This document shows positions 10,453 through 22,194 of a stretch of 64,000 bases of DNA, piece by piece. The position numbers and the translations under genes are program-made. This stretch comes from Salvator merianae (taxonomy: Eukaryota; Chordata; Lepidosauria; Squamata; Teiidae): assembly GCA_003586115.2 (NCBI GenBank), contig QVOM02000034.1, positions 132,911,598-132,975,597 of the forward strand, written 5' to 3'. A model generated the notes under the pieces. It was not told the DNA's origin. It did no database searches and saw only the letters and a list, made by a program, of their open reading frames with translations. Every line of letters starts with the position of its first letter. The stretch's first letter is position 1.

Positions 10453-12262
10453 ATGGAAAAGGCCCCTACCCACTCATCCTGCAAGTTCGGATTTGTGCTT
10501 TCTTCCCTCCCCAAAATCTAAGTACCTTCAACTGCTCCCTGACATGGATGTTTTTTGCCAATAATAATCTCCTTATTTCTGCCCCTGCTCCAATATCTCT
10601 TCTCACCTACTGGAAAAAACTTTTAAAAAATGTTTATTTTAGCAGAATTTGGATATCTGTGTCCACAGGGATCCATGTCCTGCAATTCCAGGTGGACTTG
10701 CTTGCCCGGTTTCTCTGCTTTGTGGCCCCAAACTATAGGTGAAGGATGAGTGGTGTGTGCGCACGTCTACTCACACACAACCAAATGGAAGAGACGCCTC
10801 TTTCCTGCTCTCCCTGAAAACCTTGATTTCTTTGTGCTTTCCCACTTGGGAAATCTCCATGTTAAATGAAGCTTTGATAGAATAAAGGGCTTGCGTTGCT
10901 TCCGTCCCCTCTCCTTCCAACAATTCCAATCTAAAAAAGACTCACTGCGGCATACAGTGATTTTAGGGGCATCCCTGGTGAGTATTCAATTTATCATTTG
11001 AGTTTTTTTTCTTTTTTAAAAAAGAGGCAGATGAAACTAGCCAACAGAAGTTATGATTACAGCGCGGATTGTAAGCTTATTCTAGATTTTAAGAAAATTC
11101 ATTTTCGGAGTTCACCATCTTGCACGATATGTGGGACAGATTTTCTTGCCTAAAAATCTGTTGAGATGTGATTTTATCACAGGAACACATATTCATGCCG
11201 ATGAAAATCCATTACTCAACCATTTCTTAGGCAGCAGGTGGAAGTGCCTTTAGTTATTTCCTCAGGTAAGACCTTTTCTGAAGTGCCTCAAAATCATTGG
11301 ACTGTGTTATCCACTAAATAAAGGCCGCCAAGGAAATGTGCTAAAGAAAATCAATGGAATATCCTTTCAGAGATAAAATATGTTATTGGAAGCTGAACTG
11401 GCAGATAAAGTCTGATGTTTTTGGACAGTATCGTCTTGGCATTTTTTATTAAGACAGCTGGCATGCAGATTGTTGGCTACCATCATGGCATGCCTCTGGA
11501 GTAAGTCAGGGCCGGAGCCAAATGTGAGAATAGCACGGGTGCCAATAGCAGCCCATATACTGAAGCTTGGAAAATAGAAGCCCAAAGAGCCATTTATTGG
11601 ACCTTGGCCCCAAGCTCAGGAAAACATATGCTAGATATATGAAAAGGTTAGAAGAATTTAAGAAACTTAAGGGTCTTAGATGTGCTCAACCTTATTTCAC
11701 TAGAGCACATTACTTTTTTTTTGTTGTTGTTTTTCTTAAAGGAGAGAAATTATCAGTGACATCAGAAGGCATGTTGGCAGCCTTTGTATCTTGTGCCAGG
11801 TTACAGAGTATCTATAATTTCATCTCTGACTTTAGTCATAAAATTATGTTGCCAGGATCATCACACATTTCCTATCCCATGCCAAATAAATGGCAGGCAC
11901 TTATCTCAGATATAATAAAGTTCCGGTTAAAGGAATTCAGAATTTTATATTATACCTCATTTGAGAGACATTATTTTCCGTGATTGTGCTTTAAACATTA
12001 TCTGTAGGCTTAAGGGACAATTAATTTTGGGCCAAATCAAAGGAAGGCATGTATTGAAGGATCCCAGTTGAATGAATATCACATTTATTGAAGGGAGGAA
12101 TGCAGATTTGGAGTAGAATATTTTTATGCTGGTTGTCTTCCAAAATTTTGGTCAAACATCTTGGAAGGAATAACTTTGTGCAAACAGGCTTAGCACTGAG
12201 TCATGTGATTTGATATGAATTGTAGGCTTTGGAGAATTCTGCAATAATTCAGCAAGCACCAT
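10453..12262. other. No gene recognised
   Basis: Unique-looking. The 138-codon frame at 11567-11983 contains a T-rich low-complexity segment and no domain. 11040-11280 has little repeat character and might be conserved noncoding DNA, but nothing here proves it. Confidence 0.4.
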
Positions 12263-12706
12263 TGTGCCTCTTTATAAATGTATAGTGAGGCTACATTTGG
12301 AATATCATGTATAATTCTGGTCACCATACTTCAGAAAGGATATTGAAGAACTAGAAAAAGTGCAGAAAAAAGCTACCAGAATGATAATGTTGCAACATCT
12401 AGGACTCTTCAGCCTTAAAATATGATATTTAAGAAAAGGTGGTCAGAGAAAAATTCTTTTCTGTATCTCACAACACTAGAACCAGGGGCACTCTATGAAG
12501 CTGATGAGCAGGAGAGTTAGCAGTGTTAGAAGGACAGGGAGGATGCCTCTATAGGCTGTTTGCAGGGATTTGAGAGTGGGTGAAGGTTTTGGCATTTTCT
12601 TCTGCTTGTGAATGCCAAGAAGCAATTGGTGGGCCCCTGCGTGAAACCGGATGCTGGTCTAGATGGACTGTGGTCTGATCCAGCAAGACTCCTATTATGT
12701 TCTTAG
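12263..12706 (+). mobile_element. CR1 LINE 3' end, sense
   Basis: It begins with a diverged TGCCTCTTTATAAATGTATA, continues through AATTCTGGTCACC, AAAAGTGCAGAAAA and CCAGAATGATAA, and ends at GATCCAGCAAG then TATTATGTTCTTA. This is the sense strand of the CR1 3' region, the reverse complement of the copy at 24991-25735. The terminal octamer-like repeats are reduced to one unit. It is 5'-truncated with internal deletions, and no ORF2 remains open. Confidence 0.8.
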
Positions 12707-14471
12707 GAAATCATTTTTCTCTGCCTTTCAAGTGTAATGATAACTCCTATTATCCCTTATGTCTTTGTGCATAGTCTTGTGATAGTTTGACGTATACTGA
12801 ACTCAAGGATAAATCTCGCCCTGTCCCTGCATCAGTCCCGGAGCTCGAGCGAGCTTCAGAGTCAGTCTCCACAAGCTCTGACATCCAGGAACTAAGGTTG
12901 CTGGCCTCAGAGCCCCTGGGGGATTCATTTTGGTAGCACAATAAGGCACAGCAGCAAAATGGATCTTCCTGGATACCAGAACATGGAGGCATGCACTTTT
13001 TGCATACTCCCATGTACCAGATTAGTTTCCCCTCATATGCTGGTGATCCAGGTCAGAAGCCTGATCTGGATCACACTCCTATCGTGTGTTAGATGGAGCA
13101 TACTAGTGGTGGGCAATGCCTCCTCCTGCCTGCTGGTGTGGCACTTACTGGTATCCTTTATGGAAAGCCACACTGTCACTTCTGAGTTTGAGAACTGCAT
13201 TTACTTTATGGGCCTTTCCATATTTACCAGTAGAACAATAAATTGTGGTTGCAAGCACTTTTCGGGACTTCTCTCTTTCCCACTCTGGTGTGATGTAGAG
13301 AGGCCCCACCCCCTGCTAACACACTATATCCACATTGGAAGTTTTAACCACTCCACTGTTGTCTCCTTATAAGTAAGACTGGTCCAGCGAAGCATGTGGA
13401 AGAGGAACTATTTTGGAGGTGCACAACATTGTACTTCTGAAATGGCTCCCTTCAGAGATGTTGCAGCAGCTCCGAGTCTCAGTGAGTTTTAGCACAGTGT
13501 GGGGGAGGTGGGATTGATGGAAAGTGGCTGGGTGTTAAGGAGTTGGGGGGCAAGGTGGGGTGGTGACATAGTGCAGCAGTGCAAGGTGATGTGGAGTAGT
13601 GGCAGGGTGATGGGGAGCACACAATGGCATGGGGTGGTGGGTGGAGTCCAGAGTTGCAGGGAGTGATGCAGGCAGCACAGGGCCTATCCTTGGACCAGTT
13701 CCTGTCAGAGCTGTCCCAGCTGCAATGCTCCAGCCATTGCAAGTCCTGAAGCAGCCTATGTGGCATTGCCTTCAAAGACACCCAGGAAACTCCAGCTGCT
13801 GCAGCATCTGGCATCCAAAGTTCTGATGGGACCCAGTTTCTAAAATCATATACCTCCATTGCTATAACAGTTGGATTTGGTGCAATTCTATTTTTTTAAA
13901 AAATTATTGATTGGGCTTATTTACCACAGTTATGTGGTATATAAGTTTTGAAGATCTGCCTCTCAGACTCTAAGACCATCACTGTAAGCTGTTCTTCCTT
14001 GTCACTGAGATTTGTGGAACAGAAAAGATAGTTGTCTCCATGGCTGCCCTGGAGTTCCTCAGCAATTCATGAATTCAACACACTCTATTATTTTTTTAAC
14101 ATTCTGAAAATAATTTAATTCAGATGGCTTCTGATAATTCAGATTAGCACTGTTATAAGGCTGCTAGGTATTAAGTATTAAAACTATAAGTATTAGGGTT
14201 TTTTAGCAAAAATTTAAATACAGTCATGGTTTTATTATTTTGAATAGTATTTTTTTTTTTTTAATCAGTTTTTATTCCTTCACCGTTATTTACCCTTAGA
14301 CCTTAGAAAGGACATTTTATAAATAATCATAAATAAGCAGGTTGGGAAGACCTTTTATCTTCATCATTTGTCCTGCAGTTGATGGTTTTCCTGGGATCTG
14401 TTTTATAAATGAGTTTCCCTTTTTGTATACACCATTTTGATATGACTTATTGTGACTTATAACTAGTCTAA
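12707..14471. other. No gene; G-rich tract at 13497-13640
   Basis: No exon recognised. At 13497-13640 the plus strand is rich in runs of three to six G separated by short spacers. This accounts for a proline/serine-rich spurious frame on the opposite strand. Such runs could form G-quadruplexes. Confidence 0.4.
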
Positions 14472-14588
14472 GACTGCATCCAAATGTCACTTACTTATTC
14501 TGCTATATTTGGATATTCCAGAATAAAGCATGAATATTGTGGAATACCTAAATATAATGGAATATGTAAGTGATGTCTAGATGCAGCC
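14472..14588. mobile_element. Foldback MITE, 117 bp (family B)
   Basis: Almost the whole element is a palindrome. The left arm GACTGCATCCAAATGTCACT is mirrored on the right by AGTGATGTCTAGATGCAGC, and the inner arms contain ATATTTGGATATTCCAGAATA-like sequence. CTAA directly flanks both ends, a possible target duplication. The copy at 54848-54985 is a relative with the same arms and a longer centre. No transposase is present. Confidence 0.75.
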
Positions 14589-14970
14589 TAAATGTCTGTA
14601 AACAAATATAAATATAAACTACTAGTTCAGAAGAGTGTATGTGAATATGAGAGAGTGAAAGAGAAAGGAAGAGAGAGAGAAGCCATCAGTTTCTTTTACT
14701 GTCCAGGACTGTAAGAATCACAATGGCCTGTCCTCTTTATTATACCTGTTTGAACCTTTTCTTCTCTTCTGTTTGGACCTCCTGCATCTCAGAGCATCTG
14801 CAGGCTCTGCCTCTCTCATGACAAGTATACAAAGAATGGCGTCGCCTCCAAGAACTTAGCAATATAGAATCTAGTAGCGAAGGAGAGAGAAGGGACCAGG
14901 AAGAGATGATATCAAAACGCAAGGTTGCAGGCAAGTGTAAGCAAATCCAGTTTCAATTATTCAAGTTTAT
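14589..14970. other. No gene recognised
   Basis: Includes a GA-rich patch near 14650-14682. Otherwise unique-looking. Confidence 0.4.
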
Positions 14971-15338
14971 AAGAACATAAGAGGACCCTTACTGGATCAG
15001 GCCGTGGTCCATCTAGTCCAGCATCCTGTTTCACACAGTGGACCACCAATAGTTTCTGGGCATTCTCAACCAGAATAAAAGGCAAAACCTTCACCTGCTC
15101 TTGACGCCCGCTAATGGTTTTACAGATATCCTGCCTGTGTTTCCAACCTGGAGGCAGTACCAAGGCATCCATTCTAGTAGCCACTAATACACCTGACCTT
15201 CATCAATCTGTCCAATCCTTTCTTAAAGCTATCTAGTCTGATTGCTGTCAGCGCCTCTTCTGGTAATAAATCCCATAGACCAATGTCCCTCTTGTGATAG
15301 ATCTGTTGTTTGAAAAAATACTTCCCCTTATTTATAGG
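14971..15338 (-). mobile_element. CR1 LINE 3' end, antisense
   Basis: It starts with the antisense terminal repeat AAGAACATAAGAGG and the conserved CTGGATCAGGCC, then follows the same order as the copies at 24991 and 47755. It stops after AATACTTCCCCTT. One anomaly stands out: near the inner end, between TGTCCCTC and AAAAATACTTCC, this copy carries about 20 extra bases that the other copies lack (see the direct repeat at 15647-15670). Confidence 0.85.
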
Positions 15339-16799
15339 CAAGGCTTAAGGTAGGCTTAACATTGACCAATTTGAATATTTTAGCTGGACAGGAGGAAGAA
15401 GAGAAGAGGGCTTGAAGAAAGGAGAATTAGCTGTCCAGGCAGCAGTGGTTCAGAGAAGAAAAGAGATGGACAACATCATTTAAAAGCACATAAGTCCTTT
15501 GGCTCACCCAGAATGGTAGAGTTGGAAATATGATGATCACAGAAGAAATACAATGGGAAATGAGACAGAAAGATAGGTTAGGCAGTTCTTGTACATTTCA
15601 ATGATGCTTGCACAAATAGCATCCCTGTGAATGTTTTATATGTTAATTGTGATAGATCTGTTGTTTGAAATTTCCTCCAGAGCATGCTGGCAAGATCTCT
15701 GCCTTCCATTTGTTTGTCCTTGCTTGACCTTAGCTCCAAGGGCTATTTCCTGGTTTTGCCTTGTACTGGTCATGAAACCTGACATGTGTAAAAAGTATGG
15801 GGGGTATGACCACTGTTTTTGCCCTCAACATCCATAGGAGTTCAGAAGAGGTTATGAAAACTGGAGAGGCATGCTGTATCTTGGTAAGCAGGATGAAGGC
15901 AGCAATTGTATGAAGGCTGGGGCCAGAGGCAAGAAGACTGTCCTCTATCTTTACATGTTCCCATCCAAAGATACACCATCAGAGTGTACTGTTATTCTGG
16001 TATTTGGAAGGTAATGAGCTGTGTGTCATTGTTGGCTATGTTTTAAAATCATTCCTTGATTACCCAAGTTTGCAAAAAGTGGAGGAAAAAGAAAGCACTT
16101 GTATTTGAGAAACTTATTTGAGATAAGTCCTCATCCACAGATGTTCAGCTTAGGTGCTGTGAAGTACGTTCAGGGTTGCCAAGCAACAGCAAGGAGCTTC
16201 TTCCTGTTCCCGCAGCAGAATCATAAGCAGCATTTGGTGGGTCAGGAGGCGATCAGCATACCAGGCCCAGAGTACAAGACAGATGCTTTGCAAATCATCC
16301 AGAAGGCACCACAGATAGTCTCAGTGACAATTGGTGTCCAGCTTTTCCAAAACTGTCAGCCGAGTCTATAAATCATATAGGAAGCGGATTTTGGATGCAT
16401 CCTGCCCCCCCACTATTGTTTTAATTAAGAAGTTGGTAAAAACTTGTCTTATAGGAGGTACAGCAGAAATCTGAACAAAATAAGAAATGATTAATTATAG
16501 ATAATATTCACATTTCGGTTTCTGGGTTTTAGTTAGTCCTTCACTTTTACTTTTGCATTGCTGCACATTTGATGTAATTTGCAATGTTAGTTTCGCAGGT
16601 AAGATTATCCATAACTGCAGTATTTTGCCAGTTCTGCAGAGTAGAGCCAGATGTCCACTGTAAGCTGGGGCAAATATGCAAAAGTAAATTTTTATTTTAT
16701 AAAAATCTGAAATTTAGTCATTTTGCTTTCAGCTATATGAAATGGCATGCTCAGTAATGTCATCGGTAACATGGCCAGCAACATTGCTTTCATAAGAAA
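15339..16799. other. No gene recognised
   Basis: Apart from the direct repeat, unique-looking. The 90-codon frame at 16099-16371 has no recognisable domain. Confidence 0.4.
15647..15670. repeat. 24-bp exact direct repeat of 15292-15315
   Basis: The same 24 bases occur at 15292-15315, inside the CR1 copy, and here, 355 bp further on, in unrelated flanking DNA. In the other CR1 copies (around 25315 and 49378) this position reads straight from the CCCTC block into the GGGTRAAAAAATAC block. The CR1 copy therefore appears to have received a templated insertion from this downstream site. Confidence 0.85.
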
Positions 16800-17005
16800 C
16801 ATTAAATGAACAGAAAGATGTATGAATGTTATTTAGGGCTTTATCAGGCAGAGTTAATACCTTGAATTGGCTTGATAGCAAACTGACAACCAGTGCTATT
16901 TCTTTCAGATGGTATGATGTGTGTGGACCAGCAGTAACCATTAGCTGGAATGCTAGTGCATTCCACACCAGTTCCATACTGCATTCAATGGCAACCTCTC
17001 ATAGC
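16800..17005 (-). mobile_element. Old L2-type LINE fragment, after RT
   Basis: Minus-strand translation includes SSQFKVLTLPDKALNNI. This resembles the conserved SQFKVLVMTYKAL motif downstream of the reverse transcriptase in the young LINE at 47979-49281. The preceding minus-strand sequence keeps traces of the N-A-A-R/HWLPI region. Heavily diverged, with no boundaries visible. Confidence 0.5.
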
Positions 17006-17384
17006 ATATATTGAAATAGCCCACTCTGGGAGCTACTAGAATGCAGATCACTGTGTCCAAACTCTTTCTGTTCTGTCCTGCTTCTGAACTGACTCTATGT
17101 TCAAAAGCAATAGTATCAGACCATGTTGGCAGGCATTCTCAAATTCTGTTGGTTGGAAGTTAGAACAGATTTCCAAACACCTTAATGAGGGTGAACTTAG
17201 ATCTCTGTAAATGTGGGTAACAGAGTAGTTTGCCTGAAACTTTTAAGATAAAGTGTTTATCAGGGTGATTTCTATAAATTTCAGCCTCCAATGACAAGAA
17301 TTTTGGGATGTCAGGAGAGAATACCATATGCAAGAAGGAGTGCATTAAAAGAGAATTCCCAGTTGGAAATCCCTTACTCAGGCT

Positions 17385-17582
17385 GTGATCAGATGTAACA
17401 AAAGTGGTGCCTCATAGAGACAGTATGTGGCATTCATGTCCCCAACTGTCTCTAATCCACCTTTTCTAGCATAGAATGTTCAAGAGAGGGGGAGGGGCAG
17501 ACTGGTGTGTTAACAATCCCGCCTTCAATAAGTCGCCTTAGAGATACTTTTTTTTTTTTTTTTGCTGTTTCTGATCACAGCC
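17385..17582. mobile_element. Non-autonomous DNA transposon, TIR 14 bp (family C)
   Basis: The inverted ends AGGCTGTGATCAGA and TCTGATCACAGCCT enclose about 200 bp that include a C/T-rich block and a T run (17548-17563). The flanks TTACTCA and TTAGTCT resemble each other but are not an exact duplication. The internal sequence (CACCTTTTCTAGC, then AGGGGCAGACTGG) recurs in the element at 59190-59428, so the two belong to one family. Confidence 0.65.
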
Positions 17583-17850
17583 TTAGTCTTTCTGAAGATT
17601 AGTTTCATCAAACAAATGATGGACTGAAGCAGCAGGAGTTACAATGAGTGATACTTTCTGTATATTATTGCAATACTAAGCAAAACATGTGCAACATCAT
17701 AGTGCAACTGTCATAAAGAATGCAACTATAAGTTTTTATTGTAATGTAATTTGTAGTATTAGTGCATTTGGCTTAAAATGGAGCAAATAATTGCAGTCTT
17801 CATGTGACATGTAATAAGGAATGGAAAGTTGAAAGTTGGGATTGGCTTAG

Positions 17851-18342
17851 GGCCTTTTCACACTTTAAGCTAGTGAGTGTCAGGGATGCTTGCTAGCTAA
17901 GTCCGTCCGCACCATGCAGAGGCCTGTGTGACTGGAAGCAGGCTACAGCTGCTCCCAATCAAGGCTAGCTTTGGAGCAGTAAATTCTGCTCCACAACTTG
18001 AGCGGGAGCAGCCATCCTGCTCCTGGTTAAGTGCATTCGCACCAGCTTCCGGGTGTGGATGCACAGCCACGCTGTGTGCCATGGTTGTGCCTGCATGATC
18101 ATGTGAACATGCCTGCGTGATTCACAGTACTGCTGATCGCCATGGCAGTGACCGGATGCTTCCTGGCCACTGTCATGGCAAACTTCAGGAGCAGGATACT
18201 AGCACTTGCAGTGCAAATGCTGGTATCCTGCTAATATGCGAGACTAGGGCCCCACAGTGCAGATAGTGTCCATGCTGTGTGGTCCAGCCCACCTTAGAAT
18301 GGGATAATTATCCCATTCTAAAGGGTTAAGTGTGAAAACTCC
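17851..18342 (+). mobile_element. Foldback element, family A, 492 bp
   Basis: Starts GGCCTTTTCACACTTTAAGC and ends TTAAGTGTGAAAACTCC, with an exact 5-bp duplication CTTAG on each side (17846-17850 and 18343-18347). The interior has short inverted modules, including one built on GGAGCAG/CTGCTCC. Near the right end is a perfect 28-bp palindrome at 18294-18321. Related copies are the reversed one at 27799-28226 and the interrupted one at 53654-54720. There is no coding capacity, so movement would need a transposase supplied elsewhere; the superfamily is not settled. Confidence 0.8.
18294..18321. repeat. Perfect 28-bp palindrome
   Basis: Each half is TTAGAATGGGATAA followed by its exact complement. 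It lies 21 bp from the right end of the family A foldback. The same module (TTAGAATGGGAT) forms the arms of the element at 42933-43063. Confidence 0.9.
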
Positions 18343-19867
18343 CTTAGCATTTCTTGCACATCCCTTTAAGGAGCCAGCACACAAATTTTAATAAGTAAAG
18401 TGTGAACTTTAGTTTTTCTCTCCTCTACTCTTTGGTTCATTTTAGGCACTGTCTCTCTTTGCATGCTTTACCATTTCAGGCTATTATCTGCTCAACTCAG
18501 AACCTTCATTTATGGCTTTCCTACTCCATTCATCAGACATACTCACACTTTGCTCCCTCCCCCCACTATGTACTATCTCCTGCCTGCCACAGTTCCTCTG
18601 AACTCAATTCTCAGACCCTGAGCATACTCTGCTCTTGAAATATATAGCATGCTGAAGCTGGAAATCTTATAAACCATACCGGGAAATGACAAGAAATATT
18701 TTCAGTCTTATATTCAATAATTTGAAAGCTTTAAGGATTAATGACTCAACTGTGCTTCACAGAAATCAATAAGAAAAGCTCCTACTGGTTTTAATAGGAA
18801 CATTTCACCAATGAAAACAAGGTAAATTTGAAAAGCTGTAATTTTGGAGTTGACAGCATTTACAAAAGAACAAAAATCTTCACAATAGGGACGCTAAGCC
18901 CTCCCTTCCAGGACCTCCAATAACGACCAGTAATTCAGTGTTGCTGAGTAATGAGGTTACTGAATTATGTTGAAAGGCCTTTTACAAACTTGTTTCCTCA
19001 GAACATTTAACACTGAGTGACTTCCAACCTTTCTTTGCACTTCAAGTGATGAATGAAAACAGAGATATGCTTGATTTGCTTGCTTTAAGTGTAAGAATTG
19101 CTCATAAGCATAGAATGAGCAAGACAAATCCCCTATAAGTGCCTTGAGATAGAAACAATGGAATGGAAGGAAACAGGAAAAATGTGTCCCCTTCTTGCCT
19201 CCCAAGTACTTGAAATAATTAATTTGAACAAGGTGTAGAACAAGGACCTTAAATGTTTCCAGAAGTCTTTTTCTGTTTTGCTGTCCTTTCATTGAGGAAG
19301 CTGTGGGTTCTGCATCCAGGAACTCATGTCTGCAATTATTACATGGCTTTTGTCACTGAGCTTCCATTTAGCTTTACTTCCCAGGCAACTGCTGGTATTC
19401 TTCTGTGATAAAGAAAAATGCACATCTGACAACTGTCACGTCTTCTTGCTACTGCGTTGAAGGAGTAGATTTGAAGAATTATTAAATGAAAGCAAGCTGC
19501 ACTTCTATTAGGAGCTGAGCTTAAGTATGCCATTTGCTATCATCTTCTTTTTCTGACATAAGGAAGATTTATTTTTGATGAAGGTGAGAGTTTTAAAAAC
19601 TGACAATGGGTGTAGGTCTAGGAACACAAAACTTTTAGCTGACTACTCTTCACCAAGGTTAACTGCACTCATTTGAACTTTTATTTTCTTCTTCATGCAC
19701 AAGGGTAGAGATCAAAACTTTCCATTATGAGTTTTGAATTAATTGTACTTTTTTGATACTACCAAACTGATTTCTTCTAACTGCAGCTAAGAAATCAGGA
19801 ACTGGAACCATGGGTAGATATTGTAAGCAGCTGTTTAACTGTGCATTTAAAGCAATATTACTTTAAG
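18343..19867. other. No gene recognised
   Basis: Unique-looking. The 111-codon minus-strand frame at 18957-19292 has no domain I recognise, no clear initiation context and no splice-site evidence. Confidence 0.4.
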
Positions 19868-20613
19868 GCCATTTCTGCACTCACAGAGCAGTTTAAATAT
19901 TCCACTCCAGCCTGTCCTGGACTAAGCAAGCAGGTTCTGTTTGCATTACGAGGGTGGAGACGCCATCCATCCCAGACCAACACTGGTAGCAATGAGGAGA
20001 TCTCGGCCCTTTCTGCACTTGGCCTTATTGCAGATTATATCCTGGAATAGGGACCTGCCATCCACATGCTAGTGCAAACTATAAAAGGTCTTGCCAGGGC
20101 CTACCATAGTCTGCACTAGCATGCAGATGGCAGGTCTCTATTCTGAGATATAATCTGGAATAAGTCCAAGTTCAGAAAGGCCCATTATAGCTGTTCCAGT
20201 CCACAGAACTGACTCCCTGTCCTAGGCACCACTCACCCCTGCCAATGATTGGTCCCAACCCCACCACCTGTACATCATGTCTGGTGCACAAGGACAGGGC
20301 TGAACAGAACAGTCTTTGAAGGTAGCATGCCTACTTCCTTGTCAGGGTTTCAAAAATGGAATTTGAAACTTGCATAAACTTTGAAAATGGGGCTGCGTCA
20401 TTTTCCTTGTTCCAGACTGGGTGTGAAAGCATCAAAGGCTGGACTGGAACAAAACAGCCTGGAATGGTTGTAGGCCTCCTGAAACAGGTCAACAGATAAT
20501 CCAGAATAGGGACCTCTTGGAACGGTTCTGGACTGGGATGGTGCCAATTGAATGTAGACTAGGTGTACTAGACAGCTGCTTGGTCCGTTCTGCTGACTGA
20601 GTATGGAAATGGA
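19868..20613. mobile_element. Foldback-type element with nested element
   Basis: The left end GCCATTTCTGCACTCACAGAGCAG-like segment (19868 onward) is mirrored by CTGCTGACTGAGTATGGAAATGG at the right end. This gives imperfect inverted termini of the same style as the other family A elements. The interior repeats CCAG/CTGG-rich modules (TCCAGACTGG, GGACTGGAAC). A 177-bp foldback of another subfamily lies inside it at 20006-20182. No target duplication was found, so the limits are approximate. Confidence 0.55.
20006..20182. mobile_element. Foldback MITE, subfamily A2
   Basis: Starts GCCCTTTCTGCACTTGGCC and ends with its near complement TTCAGAAAGGCC. The two arms (about 85 bp each) share CTTATT, AGATTATATC, AATAGGGACCTGCCAT and the GCTAGTGCA core, so the RNA or single strand would fold on itself. 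It is inserted within the element at 19868-20613. The same subfamily occurs at 37382, 51623 and 56499. Confidence 0.8.
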
Positions 20614-20682
20614 CTATCTTTATAGGTTCTTATAGTGCTTATAAGCTGATCTGTGCTAAGGAGAGCATTTTAAAATGAAAAC

Positions 20683-20785
20683 AAGGGGGTCTAGTAACAT
20701 CTTAGGAACTAACAAAGAGAAAGAAGTTGGTAGCATGCGCTTTTCTAGACTAAGCCTACTTCTTCAGATACATGCAGTAAAATGA
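20683..20785. repeat. Fragment of a common interspersed repeat
   Basis: The run GGGGGTCTAGTAACATCTTAGGAACTAAC, given here only by position, and ACTTCTTCAGATACATG resemble a phrase that recurs across reptile genomes (ending CTTCTTCAGATGCATG). I recognise it by memory but cannot name its family. Confidence 0.45.
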
Positions 20786-21163
20786 AGTAACAGTGGACAG
20801 GGACAGATGATGAACCAGATGTGCTGTGGTGTGGTGGTGGGCAAAGGCAAAAGCACTGGTTGGCATTGTGGATGTGGTGGAAGTATCATGTGTTTTACTA
20901 TGAAAACATTTTGTTAAAAACAGTATTGTTATTTATGAGTCTGAACCCATTAGCATTTGGGCTACAGGTATTTGGTAGGCCTGAAACTGACACTTGGTGC
21001 ATAACTTGTGTTCAACGGTGACTTGCACAGTGGAACTGCAGCAGGAGAGGGGCAAGATTCCAGCTGGAGCCCCACATTCAGTCCCACCAACTGCATTATG
21101 ATCCACAGCAGATCAAAGCACAGTTCAATGGGATAAAAGGTGATACTCCAAGAGGAATTTCAT

Positions 21164-21363
21164 CAGTAGTGGACTGTCACTTTAAGGGTGGGTGTTCAGA
21201 ACCTGCAGAAAGGGTGACTGCTGGCTGCAGAACCACGCCCCTACCTGGGCAGGTCTTGCAGCGGCCTGCTGTGACAGTACAGAGGCCCAGTGGCTCTGCG
21301 AGCAGTGATCGCTCCTTCCCACAAGTTCCAAACAGCCCCCCTTAAAGCGACGAGCCACCGCTG
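21164..21363. mobile_element. Non-autonomous hAT transposon, 200 bp
   Basis: The left terminus CAGTAGTGGACTGTCACTTT pairs with the right terminus read inward, CAGCGGTGGCTCGTCGCTTT, followed on both sides by AAGGG. Flanks are 8-bp near-identical duplications AATTTCAT and AATCTCAT. CAG...CTG ends and an 8-bp duplication are the hAT superfamily signature. No transposase is present. A relative with a damaged left end lies at 49778-49961. Confidence 0.85.
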
Positions 21364-21371
21364 AATCTCAT

Positions 21372-22194
21372 GTCTCTGCTACCATCCCTGTTTCTTTTGT
21401 ATGAATCACCTTTGCATACATTAGAGAGTGCCCAGCACATGCCTGATGACAGTGTAATTACAATAGCCTAAAATATACAGAAAAGCAGCAGCCTGCTACT
21501 GGTTGTGAATTTTACACTCCATTTCTCCATCAAAGCAGAAAGAAGCTGCTCAGAAATCTACATAAGCTTGCATGGATATGCACAGGGGCCCAGATCCCAC
21601 TTGCTTTTAGACAGAGAATGTGAATTAGACATGAGTCTTTAATAAGTGCACCACATTGCTTGATCTCTTTGATTCTCAAAATGTATGGATGAAAAAATCG
21701 GATGAACTAGATATACTTTGTATTGTAATCTTATCAGGAACCTCAACAGCTTTTGTTTACTCTGAAAATCACTGATGAATGGTGTTGCTGATGACAAACA
21801 CCACTACAGGAAAACCTTGTGTTTATATATAACCGGGCACCACATAAATTTTATGTGCGGCAGTTGCATTCACTGTGTTAAAGGCTCTTTTTTCCTTAGC
21901 AGATTATTGCAGACAGTAGTGCAGAGCAGCAGAAATGAGGCGGGAAGGCCGAGTGCATCTCCTGGACTTCTGTCAGAGCAGAAGAACACTGATATAATCT
22001 GCCAGCATGCAGGGTAACTGACAGCTGTCTTGGCTCTGGCAAGCAAATGGAGGGATAACAAAGATTTCAAGCTTCACTACTGCCTGTGACAGATTAGGAC
22101 TGAGCAAGCCAGGAAATAAGGAACACAGTATAATTAAACTAGATGCTTTCCCCATTGAGGTTTTTCCTTCATAATGACAATTTAAATAGCAACA
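21372..22194. other. No gene recognised
   Basis: Unique-looking. The open frames of 60-80 codons at 21775-22155 overlap on both strands without recognisable similarity. Confidence 0.4.

Noticed and set aside
10110..10742. 210-codon plus-strand frame
   Set aside because: Its centre is the (GA)n tract encoding Arg/Glu runs. The flanks show no domain and no conserved motif.
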